Assembly (NCBI GenBank): GCA_015472025.1
Contig: BNHL01000001.1
Coordinates: 3,460,001 to 3,524,000, forward strand
DNA length: 64,000 nt
From: Cytophagales bacterium WSM2-2
Lineage (GTDB): Bacteria > Bacteroidota > Bacteroidia > Cytophagales > Cyclobacteriaceae
Reading direction: 5' to 3'
Part shown: in pieces, positions 15,528 through 24,919 of the stretch
How the letters are laid out: the number at the start of each line of letters is the position of its first letter
Numbering within the stretch: the stretch's first letter is position 1
Program-made: the position numbers and the translations under genes
The notes under the pieces: model-generated
What the model was told of the DNA's origin: nothing
The model's database searches: none
The model's input: the letters and a program-made list of their open reading frames with translations, nothing else

Positions 15528-17642
15528 ATGAAGATACTCCCCCTGTTCTTTTTCGTGATAAGTGCCTTTCCTTTGCTGGCACAGAAGCGAGGACAAGACA
15601 AAGTTGACTCCTTGTTGACTGCACTGGCCCAGTCTAAAGCAGATTCCTCCCGACTGAAAGTAATGCTCTCCCTCATGACCGTTTACAATGACTTCAACGG
15701 TGAGGAAGGACTGAAATATGAAAAGCCCGCCATAGCGCTGGCCGAGAAACTGAAATCAAAAACGGCAATAGCCGATGTTAAAAACGCTACCGGCAGGATT
15801 TACTGGCGCAAAGGTGATATTGAGCAAGGCCTGAGATACCATACGGAGGCACGAAAGATATTTGAATCGGCAAACGACAGGAAAAAAATAGCTCTCACCA
15901 TTCGTTACATCGGGCAGGACTATGCCGATGGCGGCAACTACCCTGAAGCATTAAAATACTTTTCGATAGCACTCGAGATGTATACCCGGATGGGCGATCG
16001 CAGGAACATGGCCTATATGCATAATTTTCTTTCATGGGTCTATCATCACCAGGGAAATCATTTGGAAGCATCCAAAAGCAATTATTCTGCTCTTCAATTA
16101 TTTGAAGAAACAGGCGATGAACAAGCTATAGCTACAACACTGGCCGATATTGCGGCCGATTATATTTACCTCGGCAACCGGGAAGAGGCGCTGAGTTATT
16201 TTCTAAAGAGTATTGAAACCTATAAGTCGTATGGGGATATGCATAATGTAGCCTACACTTACAATACGTTAGGAAGCACTTACCGGTTGATGGGCAATTT
16301 TGCAGAAGCACAGAAATGTCATTCGCTGGCGCTTAGCCAGGGAATGGAAATGAACAACCCGAATATCATGGCCGATGCCTATGATGGTCTGGCGGATGTT
16401 TCCATAGATCAGCACGACTATCGAAGAGCCCTTTCGGACTACCTGGCTTCTGTCGAACTATTGAAGAAGTGGTCAAATAAAAAAGACATGGCACGTGTCT
16501 ATTGCAAAGTAGGCGCGTGCTACATGTATTTGAAAAAATATGAAAATGCCAGGGACTATTTTGATAAAACGCTTGCGCTGTTAAAAGACCTTAAAAGCAA
16601 ATCGTTGATCATCGATTACTACCGGGGTGTGGAACGCCTTGATAGCGCCATGGGAAAATGGCAGAGTGCTTACATCAATCATAAGAAATACATCTCCAGC
16701 CGTGATAGCATTATCAACCAGGAGAGCACGTCTGAAATGGTACAACTTCAGTTGAACCATGAATTTGACAGGAGAGAAGCTGCCGTCAAAGCCGAACAGA
16801 ATGAACGCGACCTGCGTCAACAGATCCAGTTCTTTTCATTGGTGACGGTAGTCGTTTTTATCTCGATACTCGCTATCGTCATGTATCGAAATCAAAAACG
16901 CGAGAACCTGATCAACCGCGAATTGAAACTGAAGTCAGACAGCCTGGAGGAAGAGAATCGCGAAAAGACGGGAATATTGAATATTGTGTCGCACGATCTC
17001 AAAGCGCCTTTCAATAAGATTCGCGGACTCACCGACATTATGATGATGACGGAAGATCTCAGTCGTGAAGAGAAGGAGCAGTACATTTCACACATTCGTA
17101 ATTCCATCGACCAGGGAAATTACCTTACGGGAATTTTATTGGAATCGCAAAGTGCACATGAGAGCGCCAAAGAAGCGGCATTTGAAACGATCGACCTCGA
17201 AAAATTTATTACCGGTTTTCAGCAATCAGTCTCAGGGCAATTGCTGAAGAAGGGACAGAAGTTGGTTGCTGACCTTCACCTGGATGACAAAAGGACTTAT
17301 ACCGACCCGCAAATGCTCACCCGCATCCTGGACAACCTGGTAAGCAACGCCAGCAAGTTTTCAGAAGCCGGTGCATTTATTTATCTGAAGGTCTGGTGCG
17401 AAGAGAAGTCCACCAACTTCTCTATCCGTGACGAAGGCCCGGGTATCTCCGAAGAGGATCAGAAAAAGATGTTCCGCAAATTTCAACTACTCACGGCACG
17501 CCCAACCGGAGGTGAAGGTTCTGCCGGACTCGGACTTTCCATTGCTAAAGTACTCATCGAAAAAATGAATGGGACTATAGAAGTGAACAGTACACTGGGC
17601 GAGGGGACTGAGTTTGTCGTGATGTTCTTCCCGCCACTGTAG
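15528..17642 (+). CDS. TPR-containing sensor histidine kinase
   Basis: Starting at the ATG at 15528 (a TTG 12 bases upstream is also in frame), the 704-residue product has a signal peptide ending LLAQ, about seven TPR repeats (roughly 25-385), a coiled coil, one transmembrane helix (FFSLVTVVVFISILAIVMY, about 430-450), a short coiled linker and a kinase core. The H box is NIVSHDLKAPFNKIRG (about 484-499), with the N box NLVSNASKFSEAG, G1 DEGPGISEEDQ and G2 GEGSAGLGLSIAKVLIEKM. All catalytic motifs are intact. No response regulator gene is adjacent. Confidence 0.93.
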   Translation: MKILPLFFFVISAFPLLAQKRGQDKVDSLLTALAQSKADSSRLKVMLSLMTVYNDFNGEEGLKYEKPAIALAEKLKSKTAIADVKNATGRIYWRKGDIEQGLRYHTEARKIFESANDRKKIALTIRYIGQDYADGGNYPEALKYFSIALEMYTRMGDRRNMAYMHNFLSWVYHHQGNHLEASKSNYSALQLFEETGDEQAIATTLADIAADYIYLGNREEALSYFLKSIETYKSYGDMHNVAYTYNTLGSTYRLMGNFAEAQKCHSLALSQGMEMNNPNIMADAYDGLADVSIDQHDYRRALSDYLASVELLKKWSNKKDMARVYCKVGACYMYLKKYENARDYFDKTLALLKDLKSKSLIIDYYRGVERLDSAMGKWQSAYINHKKYISSRDSIINQESTSEMVQLQLNHEFDRREAAVKAEQNERDLRQQIQFFSLVTVVVFISILAIVMYRNQKRENLINRELKLKSDSLEEENREKTGILNIVSHDLKAPFNKIRGLTDIMMMTEDLSREEKEQYISHIRNSIDQGNYLTGILLESQSAHESAKEAAFETIDLEKFITGFQQSVSGQLLKKGQKLVADLHLDDKRTYTDPQMLTRILDNLVSNASKFSEAGAFIYLKVWCEEKSTNFSIRDEGPGISEEDQKKMFRKFQLLTARPTGGEGSAGLGLSIAKVLIEKMNGTIEVNSTLGEGTEFVVMFFPPL

Positions 17643-17742
17643 ATTTATTTCACGCGAGGCCTCTGGATTTAAATCACTATTTAATGATTAGCAATAATCA
17701 ACTTTAGGTTCGTGACCTATTATCCAGGTTTTGATTGTGTTC

Positions 17743-17827
17743 AGACTCGCAAAGTTAAATGCAGATTATTCTCTGCGCATCTCCGCGTACTCTGCGGTTA
17801 AATGCATTCAGTGGTTAAATGTATTTA
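17743..17827. repeat. CTCTGCG-type palindromic dispersed repeat, copy 1
   Basis: It contains CGCAAAGTTAAATGCAG, TTCTCTGCGCATCTCCGCG and CTCTGCGGTTAAATGCATT, plus a second GGTTAAATGTATT. It overlaps the last codon of the adhesin gene on the minus strand. Eight copies lie between here and 25972. Confidence 0.85.
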
Positions 17828-20800
17828 TGGCTTCTCTGCTTTCACCGAAGCACTCCCCGTATTCTTCGAAAGCATCTCCTCAAAAGCCGCCAGCCGCTGT
17901 TCCAGTTTTTTGTTAGCCGACTTCAGTTCATCGAGTTGAGATTGTTGTGACTGATTATTTTCCAGGGCAGAGATCTTTGCCTGGAACCGCTCATTCGATT
18001 CTTTCAATTCTTTCTTCAGTTGCTCGATAACAGTCTGTTGTTCCTGTGCGGCCGTGATCAACGGAAGAACAAATTCCGAATAGGAGAGACTCAACGTTTT
18101 TGCACTGTCATCATCTACAATTAAGCCACTGAAGTTGATGCCCAGGTCGCTGAGTGTTTTCTGAACATCCTGCGCGATGAGCCCGTTCCTGCTTCTCTTG
18201 TTCTGGTCTTTGATGTAGTTGTAGGTGGCGGGCTTCAGTTGCATGATGAAATTCAAGCCCAGGTTATTTGTGTAGACAATATTTTCTTTCAGCCTGCGAT
18301 CAGAAAAATTAGAGAACCCGGCAAAGCCACCAATCGAAGTGACGCTGTTATTTCCCAGGATAATCTTGTTGCTGGCGTTCACTACCGCATTCGCGCCTAT
18401 GGCAGTAGCATTCGTGAGGTTAGTACCGGAGATATCGGCATTGTACCCAACGGCTGTATTAAAAGTCCCTGTAGTGTTAGTACTCATAGCAAATACGCCC
18501 AGTGCCGTATTGTTTGTGCCACCGGTATTGCCAACCATACTATTGAACCCGATGGCTGTATTGAAGGTCCCCGTGTTATTAGCAACCATAGCTTGCAGAC
18601 CAACGGCCGTATTTAAAGATCCTGTAGTGTTGGCGAGCATGGATTTAACACCAACACTGGTATTGGAAGCTCCGATCGAATTACCGTTCAGGGCATTGCT
18701 CCCTACAGCTGTATTTTGGTTGGCGGCATCCGTGATATTGTTTTGTAATGCACCTTTTCCAACGGCCGTATTATCAAATCCGTCATTGTTGTTGAATAGC
18801 GCACTTGACCCAACAGCTGTATTGTTGTCATTGACATTGTTCTTCAGGGCATCCTTACCAATACCTGTATTGTTTGATCCGTTGAAGTTGTTAGTCAGGG
18901 CTCCTGACCCAACGGCTGTATTGTTTGCTCCGTCCGTGTTAGACTTCATGGCATTTGCACCAACAGCGGTATTGTCCGACACGATATTGCTATTGAGTGC
19001 AGCCATTCCGATGGCCGTGTTGTTTGTCCCGACGATATTACTAAATAGAGTACCTGACCCAAGGGCCGTGTTAAAATTACCGGTCGTGTTGAGATTCATC
19101 GAGCCATTTCCTACGGCCGTATTAAATGCCCCCGAGGTACTTTGAAGCATTGCGTTGTGTCCCAGAGCAGTGTTCGAAAGCCCTGTGCTGGTATTGCCGG
19201 CTTTGAAGCCCAAAAAGACATTGGAAAGGAGATGATCTATCCTTCCTGAATTTTGGTTGTTCACTTTAAAACTGAGCGGAACGTTGTCTGTGGTGCCAAT
19301 GAAATTGGTACCATCTGCTGTGCCTGCATTTCCGGTTAACCCCCAGCCACCGGCAGCGGTGACCCATGAAAGAGTTCCGGTGCCATTGTTAGTGAGTACC
19401 GTACTCGCTGCACCCTGTGCTGCGGGCCAGGTGTAGCCTACGGTATTCAATGAAGTAGAGTTACCCGACACCGTAAGACCGGTTACTGTAGCAGCACCTG
19501 TTGTTAAAGTTCCTGTAGTAGAAATATTCTGTGCTACGAAAGCTGGCGTGATTTTGCTTCCGGCAATGGCAGCGGTTGCAGAGATGTCCGCATCGGCAAT
19601 AGTGCCGTCATTTATTTTGGCTGAGGTGATCGCATTGTTGGCGATAGTCAACGCTCCGTTGGAAGCGATGGTGGCATCGTTACTCATCGCGACAGCCGTG
19701 GCTACATTCGTAGCATTGCCTACAAAAATATTGTTCTGTGCAAGAGTCGCAGTCAACCCGGGAGTCCAAGAAAGTGTACCAGTGCCATTGTTGGTGAGCA
19801 TTGTGTTTACAGCGCCTTGCGCTCCAGGCCAGGTGTAGCCAACAGTATTAAAAGAGGTTGAAGTACCCGATACCGTAAGACCGGTAACTGTAGCAGCGCC
19901 TGTTGTTAAAGTTCCTGTAGTCGAAATATTCTGAGCTACGAAAGCTGGCGTGATCTTGCTTCCGGCAATGGCAGCAGTTGCAGAGATATCCGCATCGGCA
20001 ATAGTGCCATCATTTATTTTTGCTGAAGTGATCGCGTTGTTGGCGATAGTCAGCGCTCCGTTGGAAGCGATAGTGGCATCGTTACTCATCGCGACAGCCG
20101 TGGCTACATTCGTAGCATTGCCTACAAAAATATTGTTCTGCGCAAGAGTCGCAGTGAGACCGAGAGTCCACGAAAGAGTTCCGGTGCCATTGTTAGTGAG
20201 TACCGTACTCGCTGCACCCTGTGCTGCGGGCCAGGTGTAGCCTACGGTATTCAATGAAGTAGAGTTACCCGACACCGTAAGACCGGTTACTGTAGCAGCA
20301 CCTGTTGTTAAAGTTCCTGTAGTAGAAATATTCTGTGCTACGAAAGCAGGGGTGATCTTGCTTCCGGCAATGGCAGCAGTTGCAGAGATATCCGCATCGG
20401 CAATGGTGCCATCATTTATTTTGGCTGAGGTGATCGCGTTGTTGGCAATAGTCAGCGCTCCGCTGGAAGCGATGGTGGCATCGTTACTCATTGCGACAGC
20501 AGTGGCTACGTTCGTAGCATTACCTACAAAAATATTGTTCTGCGCAAGAGTCGCAGTGAGACCGGGAGTCCACGAAAGAGTACCGGTGCCATTGTTGGTC
20601 AATACAGTGTTTGCAGTGCCTTGTGCTCCGGGCCAGGTGTAGCCGACTGTATTCAATGAAGTAGAGTTACCCGATACGGTAAGACCGGTTATTGTAGCAG
20701 CGCCTGTTGTTAAGGTACCCGTAGTAGAAATATTCTGTGCTACGAAAGCAGGCGTGATCTTGCTTCCGGCAATGGCAGCTGTTGCGGAGATGTCTGCATT

Positions 20801-21847
20801 GGCAATGGTGCCATCCAGGATTTTTGTTGAAGTGACAGCATTGTTGGCGATCGTGAAAGCGCCTGCTGTTCCTGTCACAGCAAGTGAAAGATCACCGCCC
20901 ACGGTGATGCCCGTGTTGCTTCCGTTGTTTGAAAAAAGCTGGTTGGCAGTAAGAGCGGGTAATGAGGTACCGGCTGTCCATGAAAGTGTGCCGGTGCCAT
21001 TGTTCGTGAGTACCGAGTTGGCTGCTCCCTGTGCCGAAGGCCAGGTGTAGCCAACACTATTCAGCAAAGTACCAGCGCCTGATATCGTGAGTCCCGTTAA
21101 TGTTGCTACACCCGCAGATAAATTTCCTGTCGTGGAAATATTCTGAGAACCAAACGCAGGAGAATTAAGTGTTGCCAGTGACCCCAGTCCTAAATTTGTC
21201 CGTGCCGCAGCGGTGTTAGCCAGCGTAATGTTTCCGGTATTGTTTATGGTGGCATCGCCACTCATCGGTACTGCCGTGGCTACACCCGATGCATTGCCGA
21301 CAAAGATCTGGTTGTTGGCCAGGGTGGGAGATCCACCGCCTGTGATTGTTCCCAACAACCACACACCATTCGTATTGTCCCATTTTAATATCTGGTCAGT
21401 GGTAGTAGGCTTGGGTGTTGTCGACCACTTGGTGCCATCCCATACCAGCAGTTTGCCCTGGTCAGAACCGGCAGGAGTGGGAGTAGCTAAATTGAAAGAA
21501 GTCTGTGTGCCACCCAGGCTAACGGTGTTTCCGTTGATGGCGATACCTCCGGCTGCCGTGCCTGTGCCGCCTATTGTTTTCCAGGCAGAAGTGGCGCCAT
21601 CATAATAGTATACCTTATTATCGTTGGTGTTGTAGACGATCATCCCGGCTTTTCCGAAAGCGGCAGGTGCCGTGCTCAGGTTGACTTTAGGGATAACCAA
21701 CCCCTGGTTACCGTTAGCTACTAAAAGGAGCACCGCATCCGGGTCGGCCGTAGCAGCCCCGATAGCCACAGAATTAGTCTGGGCAGAGAGGCTAAAAGTG
21801 GTAATAAATAAGGTGATGATGACGAAAAATTGCCTAGAGGAACTCAT
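17825..21847 (-). CDS. Large secreted repeat protein with trimeric-adhesin-like head repeats and S74 chaperone tail
   Basis: Starting at the ATG at 21847 (a TTG 30 bases upstream is also in frame), the product is 1340 residues. A signal peptide ends near LSAQTNS. Residues about 25-200 resemble an N-terminal fibre base (LVIPKVNLSTAPAA...IVYNTNDNKVYYYDG). About 280-860 holds four 134-residue repeats. About 880-1195 holds many short YadA-head-like repeats of the type NTAVGxxALxxN. FSDRRLKENI (about 1215) starts an S74/endosialidase intramolecular chaperone domain, followed by a C-terminal coiled coil (QLDELKSANKKLEQRLAAFEEML). By family knowledge, the S74 domain helps trimerise fibres and can self-cleave. 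Surface fibre or phage-tail-like function; host target unknown. Confidence 0.85.
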   Translation of the reverse strand: MSSSRQFFVIITLFITTFSLSAQTNSVAIGAATADPDAVLLLVANGNQGLVIPKVNLSTAPAAFGKAGMIVYNTNDNKVYYYDGATSAWKTIGGTGTAAGGIAINGNTVSLGGTQTSFNLATPTPAGSDQGKLLVWDGTKWSTTPKPTTTDQILKWDNTNGVWLLGTITGGGSPTLANNQIFVGNASGVATAVPMSGDATINNTGNITLANTAAARTNLGLGSLATLNSPAFGSQNISTTGNLSAGVATLTGLTISGAGTLLNSVGYTWPSAQGAANSVLTNNGTGTLSWTAGTSLPALTANQLFSNNGSNTGITVGGDLSLAVTGTAGAFTIANNAVTSTKILDGTIANADISATAAIAGSKITPAFVAQNISTTGTLTTGAATITGLTVSGNSTSLNTVGYTWPGAQGTANTVLTNNGTGTLSWTPGLTATLAQNNIFVGNATNVATAVAMSNDATIASSGALTIANNAITSAKINDGTIADADISATAAIAGSKITPAFVAQNISTTGTLTTGAATVTGLTVSGNSTSLNTVGYTWPAAQGAASTVLTNNGTGTLSWTLGLTATLAQNNIFVGNATNVATAVAMSNDATIASNGALTIANNAITSAKINDGTIADADISATAAIAGSKITPAFVAQNISTTGTLTTGAATVTGLTVSGTSTSFNTVGYTWPGAQGAVNTMLTNNGTGTLSWTPGLTATLAQNNIFVGNATNVATAVAMSNDATIASNGALTIANNAITSAKINDGTIADADISATAAIAGSKITPAFVAQNISTTGTLTTGAATVTGLTVSGNSTSLNTVGYTWPAAQGAASTVLTNNGTGTLSWVTAAGGWGLTGNAGTADGTNFIGTTDNVPLSFKVNNQNSGRIDHLLSNVFLGFKAGNTSTGLSNTALGHNAMLQSTSGAFNTAVGNGSMNLNTTGNFNTALGSGTLFSNIVGTNNTAIGMAALNSNIVSDNTAVGANAMKSNTDGANNTAVGSGALTNNFNGSNNTGIGKDALKNNVNDNNTAVGSSALFNNNDGFDNTAVGKGALQNNITDAANQNTAVGSNALNGNSIGASNTSVGVKSMLANTTGSLNTAVGLQAMVANNTGTFNTAIGFNSMVGNTGGTNNTALGVFAMSTNTTGTFNTAVGYNADISGTNLTNATAIGANAVVNASNKIILGNNSVTSIGGFAGFSNFSDRRLKENIVYTNNLGLNFIMQLKPATYNYIKDQNKRSRNGLIAQDVQKTLSDLGINFSGLIVDDDSAKTLSLSYSEFVLPLITAAQEQQTVIEQLKKELKESNERFQAKISALENNQSQQSQLDELKSANKKLEQRLAAFEEMLSKNTGSASVKAEKP
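19345..21050. repeat. Tandem 402-bp repeats inside the adhesin gene
   Basis: The same stretch recurs at exact 402-bp intervals (for example anchors at 19548, 19950, 20352 and 20754), encoding 134-residue repeats. Three copies are near-identical in DNA. The copy at the gene's 5 prime side (20754-21050) matches in its C-terminal half but diverges in its N-terminal half. Near-identity suggests recent expansion or gene conversion. Confidence 0.85.
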
Positions 21848-22005
21848 GATGGGATCTATAGTTAAAAAAGGGTTCAAAATTAGATTTTAATACCCTCCAT
21901 AGCAGTAGAGATCACCAGCACTATTTGTGGTTGGTTAAAAAGTCATACAGAATGTAACAGGAATACCAATTGTCAGAAGGGGTTTTTTAAGTGTTCAGCA
22001 GATTT

Positions 22006-22093
22006 TAAACCGCAGCGTACGCGGAGATTCGCAAAGTTTAAATGCAGTTTTTTCTCTGCGAACCTCTGCGATCTCTGCGGTAAAATGCATTTT
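22006..22093. repeat. CTCTGCG-type palindromic dispersed repeat, copy 2
   Basis: AAACCGCAGCGTACGCGGAG on the left and TCTCTGCGGTAAAATGCATT on the right frame a CTCTGCGAACCTCTGCG core. It lies just after the stop of the DUF4272 gene (minus strand). Confidence 0.85.
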
Positions 22094-22095
22094 TA

Positions 22096-23031
22096 TCACG
22101 TAGACATATCCACATGGTCCCAGGCCTCACCTGGATTTTCGTCATCAGTGTCAATGTACGTTCTCAGCCAATTCAATACCCGGTGCCGTTCAAAACTTAC
22201 AGCACGGTTTATCTTTGTAGTGTCAAATTCAAGCCTTCCGTTGAGGAATTGGTCTCTGAAATAACCCGTGATCAATTCGTTGAGGATGTTCTCTTCATAG
22301 ATTTCGGCTAACCCGCGGAATTCAAGCTTTGTCAGGAAGATCATCACTGAATCACCGATAGCCGGAATGGCATTTTCAAACTCATTGATCACGTGGTCAG
22401 GAACAGATTCATCCATACGGGGAAGCGCTTTTACTTTATTCAAGGACCACCCGAGTGTTAAAGCGCCTTCAGCATACCACGATAACGTATCCAGCGTCCG
22501 TTGGTCAGGCAACTCATCCGCAAAGAATTTTTTCTCGAGGGGAGAGACCACGTTCCAGATCTTTTCCTCTTTCAGCCATTCACATACCTGTTCTCTTTCC
22601 TCAAGTTGCACTGTCAGGTAACTGATCGAATACATGATCAGCATCCTGCACCCGGCTTCGTACGGAGTTAGAAAAACTTCCTGTGTATGGTCGAGGTAGG
22701 GCAAGTGTTTTATTCTTACAGAGTTGATCCCATAGCTTAACAACCTTGCTTCAAGTCTTTTCTTGCTCGCGAGCAGAACCGGGTCTGCCGACTTTTCAGC
22801 CTCTTCTATTTCCTTCCTGGTTTTATACCAGCTTTCGTGGAGTGTAGGTTCACCACAGCCGGGGCACCATGTCTTTTCCCATTGAAAATTGCAGGCCGGA
22901 CATTTTCCGCGTGTTTTGAATGTGTTCCACTGATGACCACACGTACAACGCCAGTGTGCAACCCCGTCCGGAGTCCATCCGCAGATTGAGCATTGGATGA
23001 CACGGTCTTCTTTCTTTTTCCAGAAAAGCAT
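22096..23031 (-). CDS. Zinc-ribbon DUF4272 domain protein
   Basis: The 311-residue protein has an N-terminal zinc-ribbon block (about 15-62) with Cys pairs in CSICGW, CTCGHQW, CPACNF and CPGCGEP, giving two possible zinc knuckles. The remainder (about 85-260) matches DUF4272: RMLIMYSISYLTVQLEERE, VCEWLKEEKIWNVVSPLEKKFF and LSWYAEGALTLGWSLNKVKALP. DUF4272 proteins have no assigned function. The ribbon suggests binding to nucleic acid or protein. It is transcribed alone between dispersed repeats, and its tail is very acidic. Confidence 0.75.
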   Translation of the reverse strand: MLFWKKKEDRVIQCSICGWTPDGVAHWRCTCGHQWNTFKTRGKCPACNFQWEKTWCPGCGEPTLHESWYKTRKEIEEAEKSADPVLLASKKRLEARLLSYGINSVRIKHLPYLDHTQEVFLTPYEAGCRMLIMYSISYLTVQLEEREQVCEWLKEEKIWNVVSPLEKKFFADELPDQRTLDTLSWYAEGALTLGWSLNKVKALPRMDESVPDHVINEFENAIPAIGDSVMIFLTKLEFRGLAEIYEENILNELITGYFRDQFLNGRLEFDTTKINRAVSFERHRVLNWLRTYIDTDDENPGEAWDHVDMST

Positions 23032-23105
23032 TAGGATGAAATGTAGTAAAAAATCTCATGCAAGGGTGGCCAGGCTACTAAGCGAAAATGCAAATCAGAA
23101 TACAA

Positions 23106-23180
23106 TAACCGCAGAGGTTCGCAAAGTTAAATGCAGGTTTTCTCTGCGCACCTCTGCGCCATTGCGGTTAAATGCATTTC
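23106..23180. repeat. CTCTGCG-type palindromic dispersed repeat, copy 3
   Basis: It runs from AACCGCAGAGGTTCGCAAAG through TCTCTGCGCACCTCTGCGCC to GCGGTTAAATGCATTT. It is the first of three copies in tandem. Confidence 0.88.
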
Positions 23181-23189
23181 TTACCCCCA

Positions 23190-23273
23190 AGCCGCAGAGC
23201 TCGCAAAGTTTCGCAAAGGCTTTTTTTATTGCTTTTCTCTGCGCACCTCCGCGAAGTCTGCGGTTAATGCATT
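23190..23273. repeat. CTCTGCG-type palindromic dispersed repeat, copy 4
   Basis: It runs from AGCCGCAGAGCTCGCAAAG to TCTGCGGTTAATGCATTC and carries an extra TTTCGCAAAGGCTTTTTTT segment in the middle compared with the other copies. Confidence 0.85.
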
Positions 23274-23291
23274 CTTAGCCGATTTATTTTC

Positions 23292-23372
23292 ACCGCGAAG
23301 TCCGCAGAGGTTCACGAAGTTAAATGCAGGTTTTCTCTGCGCACCTCCGCGCCCTCTGCGGTTAATGCATTT
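23292..23372. repeat. CTCTGCG-type palindromic dispersed repeat, copy 5
   Basis: It runs from ACCGCGAAGTCCGCAGAGG to CTCTGCGGTTAATGCATTTT. It is the last of the three tandem copies and lies 50 bases before the start of the YD-repeat-like gene. Confidence 0.88.
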
Positions 23373-23422
23373 TATCTATATCTACGAAAGAACTGGTATA
23401 TTAGAAAAACACTTTTCCCCCC

Positions 23423-24826
23423 ATGAAAACACCCCTTCCACTGGCTCTCCTGCTTTGCGCGTTGATCCCTGCCTTTTCGCAGCCGGGCAAAGCGTGCAGA
23501 GTGACTTCTTTAAAATTTATCTCACTCGACATCGTGCTCACGTATGGCGGAGATAGTATCTGTGGTGGTACAGAGAAGGGCGATTGCAAATTCCTGAAGA
23601 TCTACTACGACAAGCAAGGACGGGTAGTTCGCGCAACTAACAAGGGGGAAGAGTCGGTCTATACCTATGATGGTTCTAACCTGGCCAGGGAAGAGCGCGC
23701 TACATTTAACGACTCACACGAGATTGTCAAACGTGAGACAAGACTTTTCACTTATAAGAATAATCAACTGGTGAGGGTTGACCTGACCGGTACCAATGGA
23801 GGTGGCTATAGTACCTACGAATATCCCGACAGCAGGCACGAGGTCCGTACCACCCACGACAAAGACGGAAAATGGACACTAAAAACAGAAACCTCTTTTT
23901 CAGAATTTGAAAACCCCCTTTTTCACCTGGGCTTGAGAACCTTCCCGGATTTCTCCACGAGGCTCATTCCACTGGAAGTAAAAGACACCCGGTCGTCTTT
24001 AGTCACGCTGACCAAAACTATAAAACGGACAGCCGATAGCAACGGAAATACAACCGGGGTGGAGATGTCGGCAGGTAAGGAGAAGCTGGTGATGGAGTTT
24101 AGGTACGACTGTCAGAAGCAAGCCGCTCCTGTGGCCAAAGTAAAGGCGCCTGCCGATGCAGGTAAAAAAAGTTTTTGCCGGCTGGCAACGCTGGTCACCA
24201 GCAATGGCACCACCACCTTTGAGAATTACAAAGACAGTATCCGGATAAAACCCAGGAACGCGTTCGATCATGGCGCCAAATATACCTTCGATGACAAGGG
24301 CCAGGTCATCGCAGTGACCACCACCAATCGCAGTTGGGTAACGATGGAGTACGACCAGGGAAGACTAATGAAGCTAACTTACTATGGACGATCCGACAGT
24401 GGTGTAGCCAGGGTTGTAGGCTCAAAACATTATACATATACCGATGGACTTCTGACACGCATCGAACTCATGAATAAAGCGGGAGTTTCGGAGTCCTATA
24501 CAAAAATTGATTACCCGGAACCAAATAAGGAAACCCGCAACGTGTTTTTGAAAGGTAAGAAAGCGATGCGCGTGGAGTACGAATTTTCAGAAGTGGATAA
24601 CCCGCTGGCATTTCTTTCCTACAGAAACGAGTTCAACGACAACCTGACACCCAAGATTCCAAGCCAGATAAAATACTATTCGGGTACCGATGAATATTTA
24701 AGAGCACAGACCGCCACCATTGAATATCAGCCTGACGGAAAAGTGTCAGCCATTGTATTCAAATTGGAAAACATGCAGAGCAAATATGAAATCAAATACG
24801 ATTGCCGCTTTACCATAGGACAGTAA
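23423..24826 (+). CDS. Secreted YD-repeat-like protein with internal duplication
   Basis: The 467-residue protein has a signal peptide ending FSQ (about 20). The mature part consists of two similar halves: about 23-225 (starts CRVTSLKF, contains YYDKQGRVVRATN, VYTYDGSNLARE and SEFENPLFHLGLRTF) and about 250-460 (starts CRLATLVT, contains YTFDDKGQVIAVTT, HYTYTDGLLTRIEL and SEVDNPLAFLSYRNEF). The short beta motifs around YTYDG and FDDKGQV resemble YD/RHS-type repeats found in DUF4595-like secreted proteins. No toxin domain is present, so this is not a polymorphic RHS toxin. Function unknown; probably periplasmic or outer-surface. Confidence 0.75.
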   Translation: MKTPLPLALLLCALIPAFSQPGKACRVTSLKFISLDIVLTYGGDSICGGTEKGDCKFLKIYYDKQGRVVRATNKGEESVYTYDGSNLAREERATFNDSHEIVKRETRLFTYKNNQLVRVDLTGTNGGGYSTYEYPDSRHEVRTTHDKDGKWTLKTETSFSEFENPLFHLGLRTFPDFSTRLIPLEVKDTRSSLVTLTKTIKRTADSNGNTTGVEMSAGKEKLVMEFRYDCQKQAAPVAKVKAPADAGKKSFCRLATLVTSNGTTTFENYKDSIRIKPRNAFDHGAKYTFDDKGQVIAVTTTNRSWVTMEYDQGRLMKLTYYGRSDSGVARVVGSKHYTYTDGLLTRIELMNKAGVSESYTKIDYPEPNKETRNVFLKGKKAMRVEYEFSEVDNPLAFLSYRNEFNDNLTPKIPSQIKYYSGTDEYLRAQTATIEYQPDGKVSAIVFKLENMQSKYEIKYDCRFTIGQ

Positions 24827-24919
24827 ATGCATTTAACCGCGGAGACCACAGAGGTTCACAGAGAAAAACTTTGCATTTAACTTAGCGAACCTCCGCGCCC
24901 TCTGCGGTTAATGTATTTA
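24826..24919. repeat. CTCTGCG-type palindromic dispersed repeat, copy 6
   Basis: AATGCATTTAACCGCGGAGA on the left and CCTCTGCGGTTAATGTATT on the right are inverted relative to each other. It fills the whole gap between the convergent genes 23423-24826 and 24920-25540 and could act as a bidirectional terminator-like structure. Confidence 0.88.

Noticed and set aside
18239..21605. Long + strand frames inside the adhesin gene (for example 18339-19145)
   Set aside because: They are antisense to the repeats of the adhesin, repeat with the same 402-base period, and have the low-complexity Val-Pro-Ala composition expected of a reversed Asn-Thr-Gly-rich sequence.
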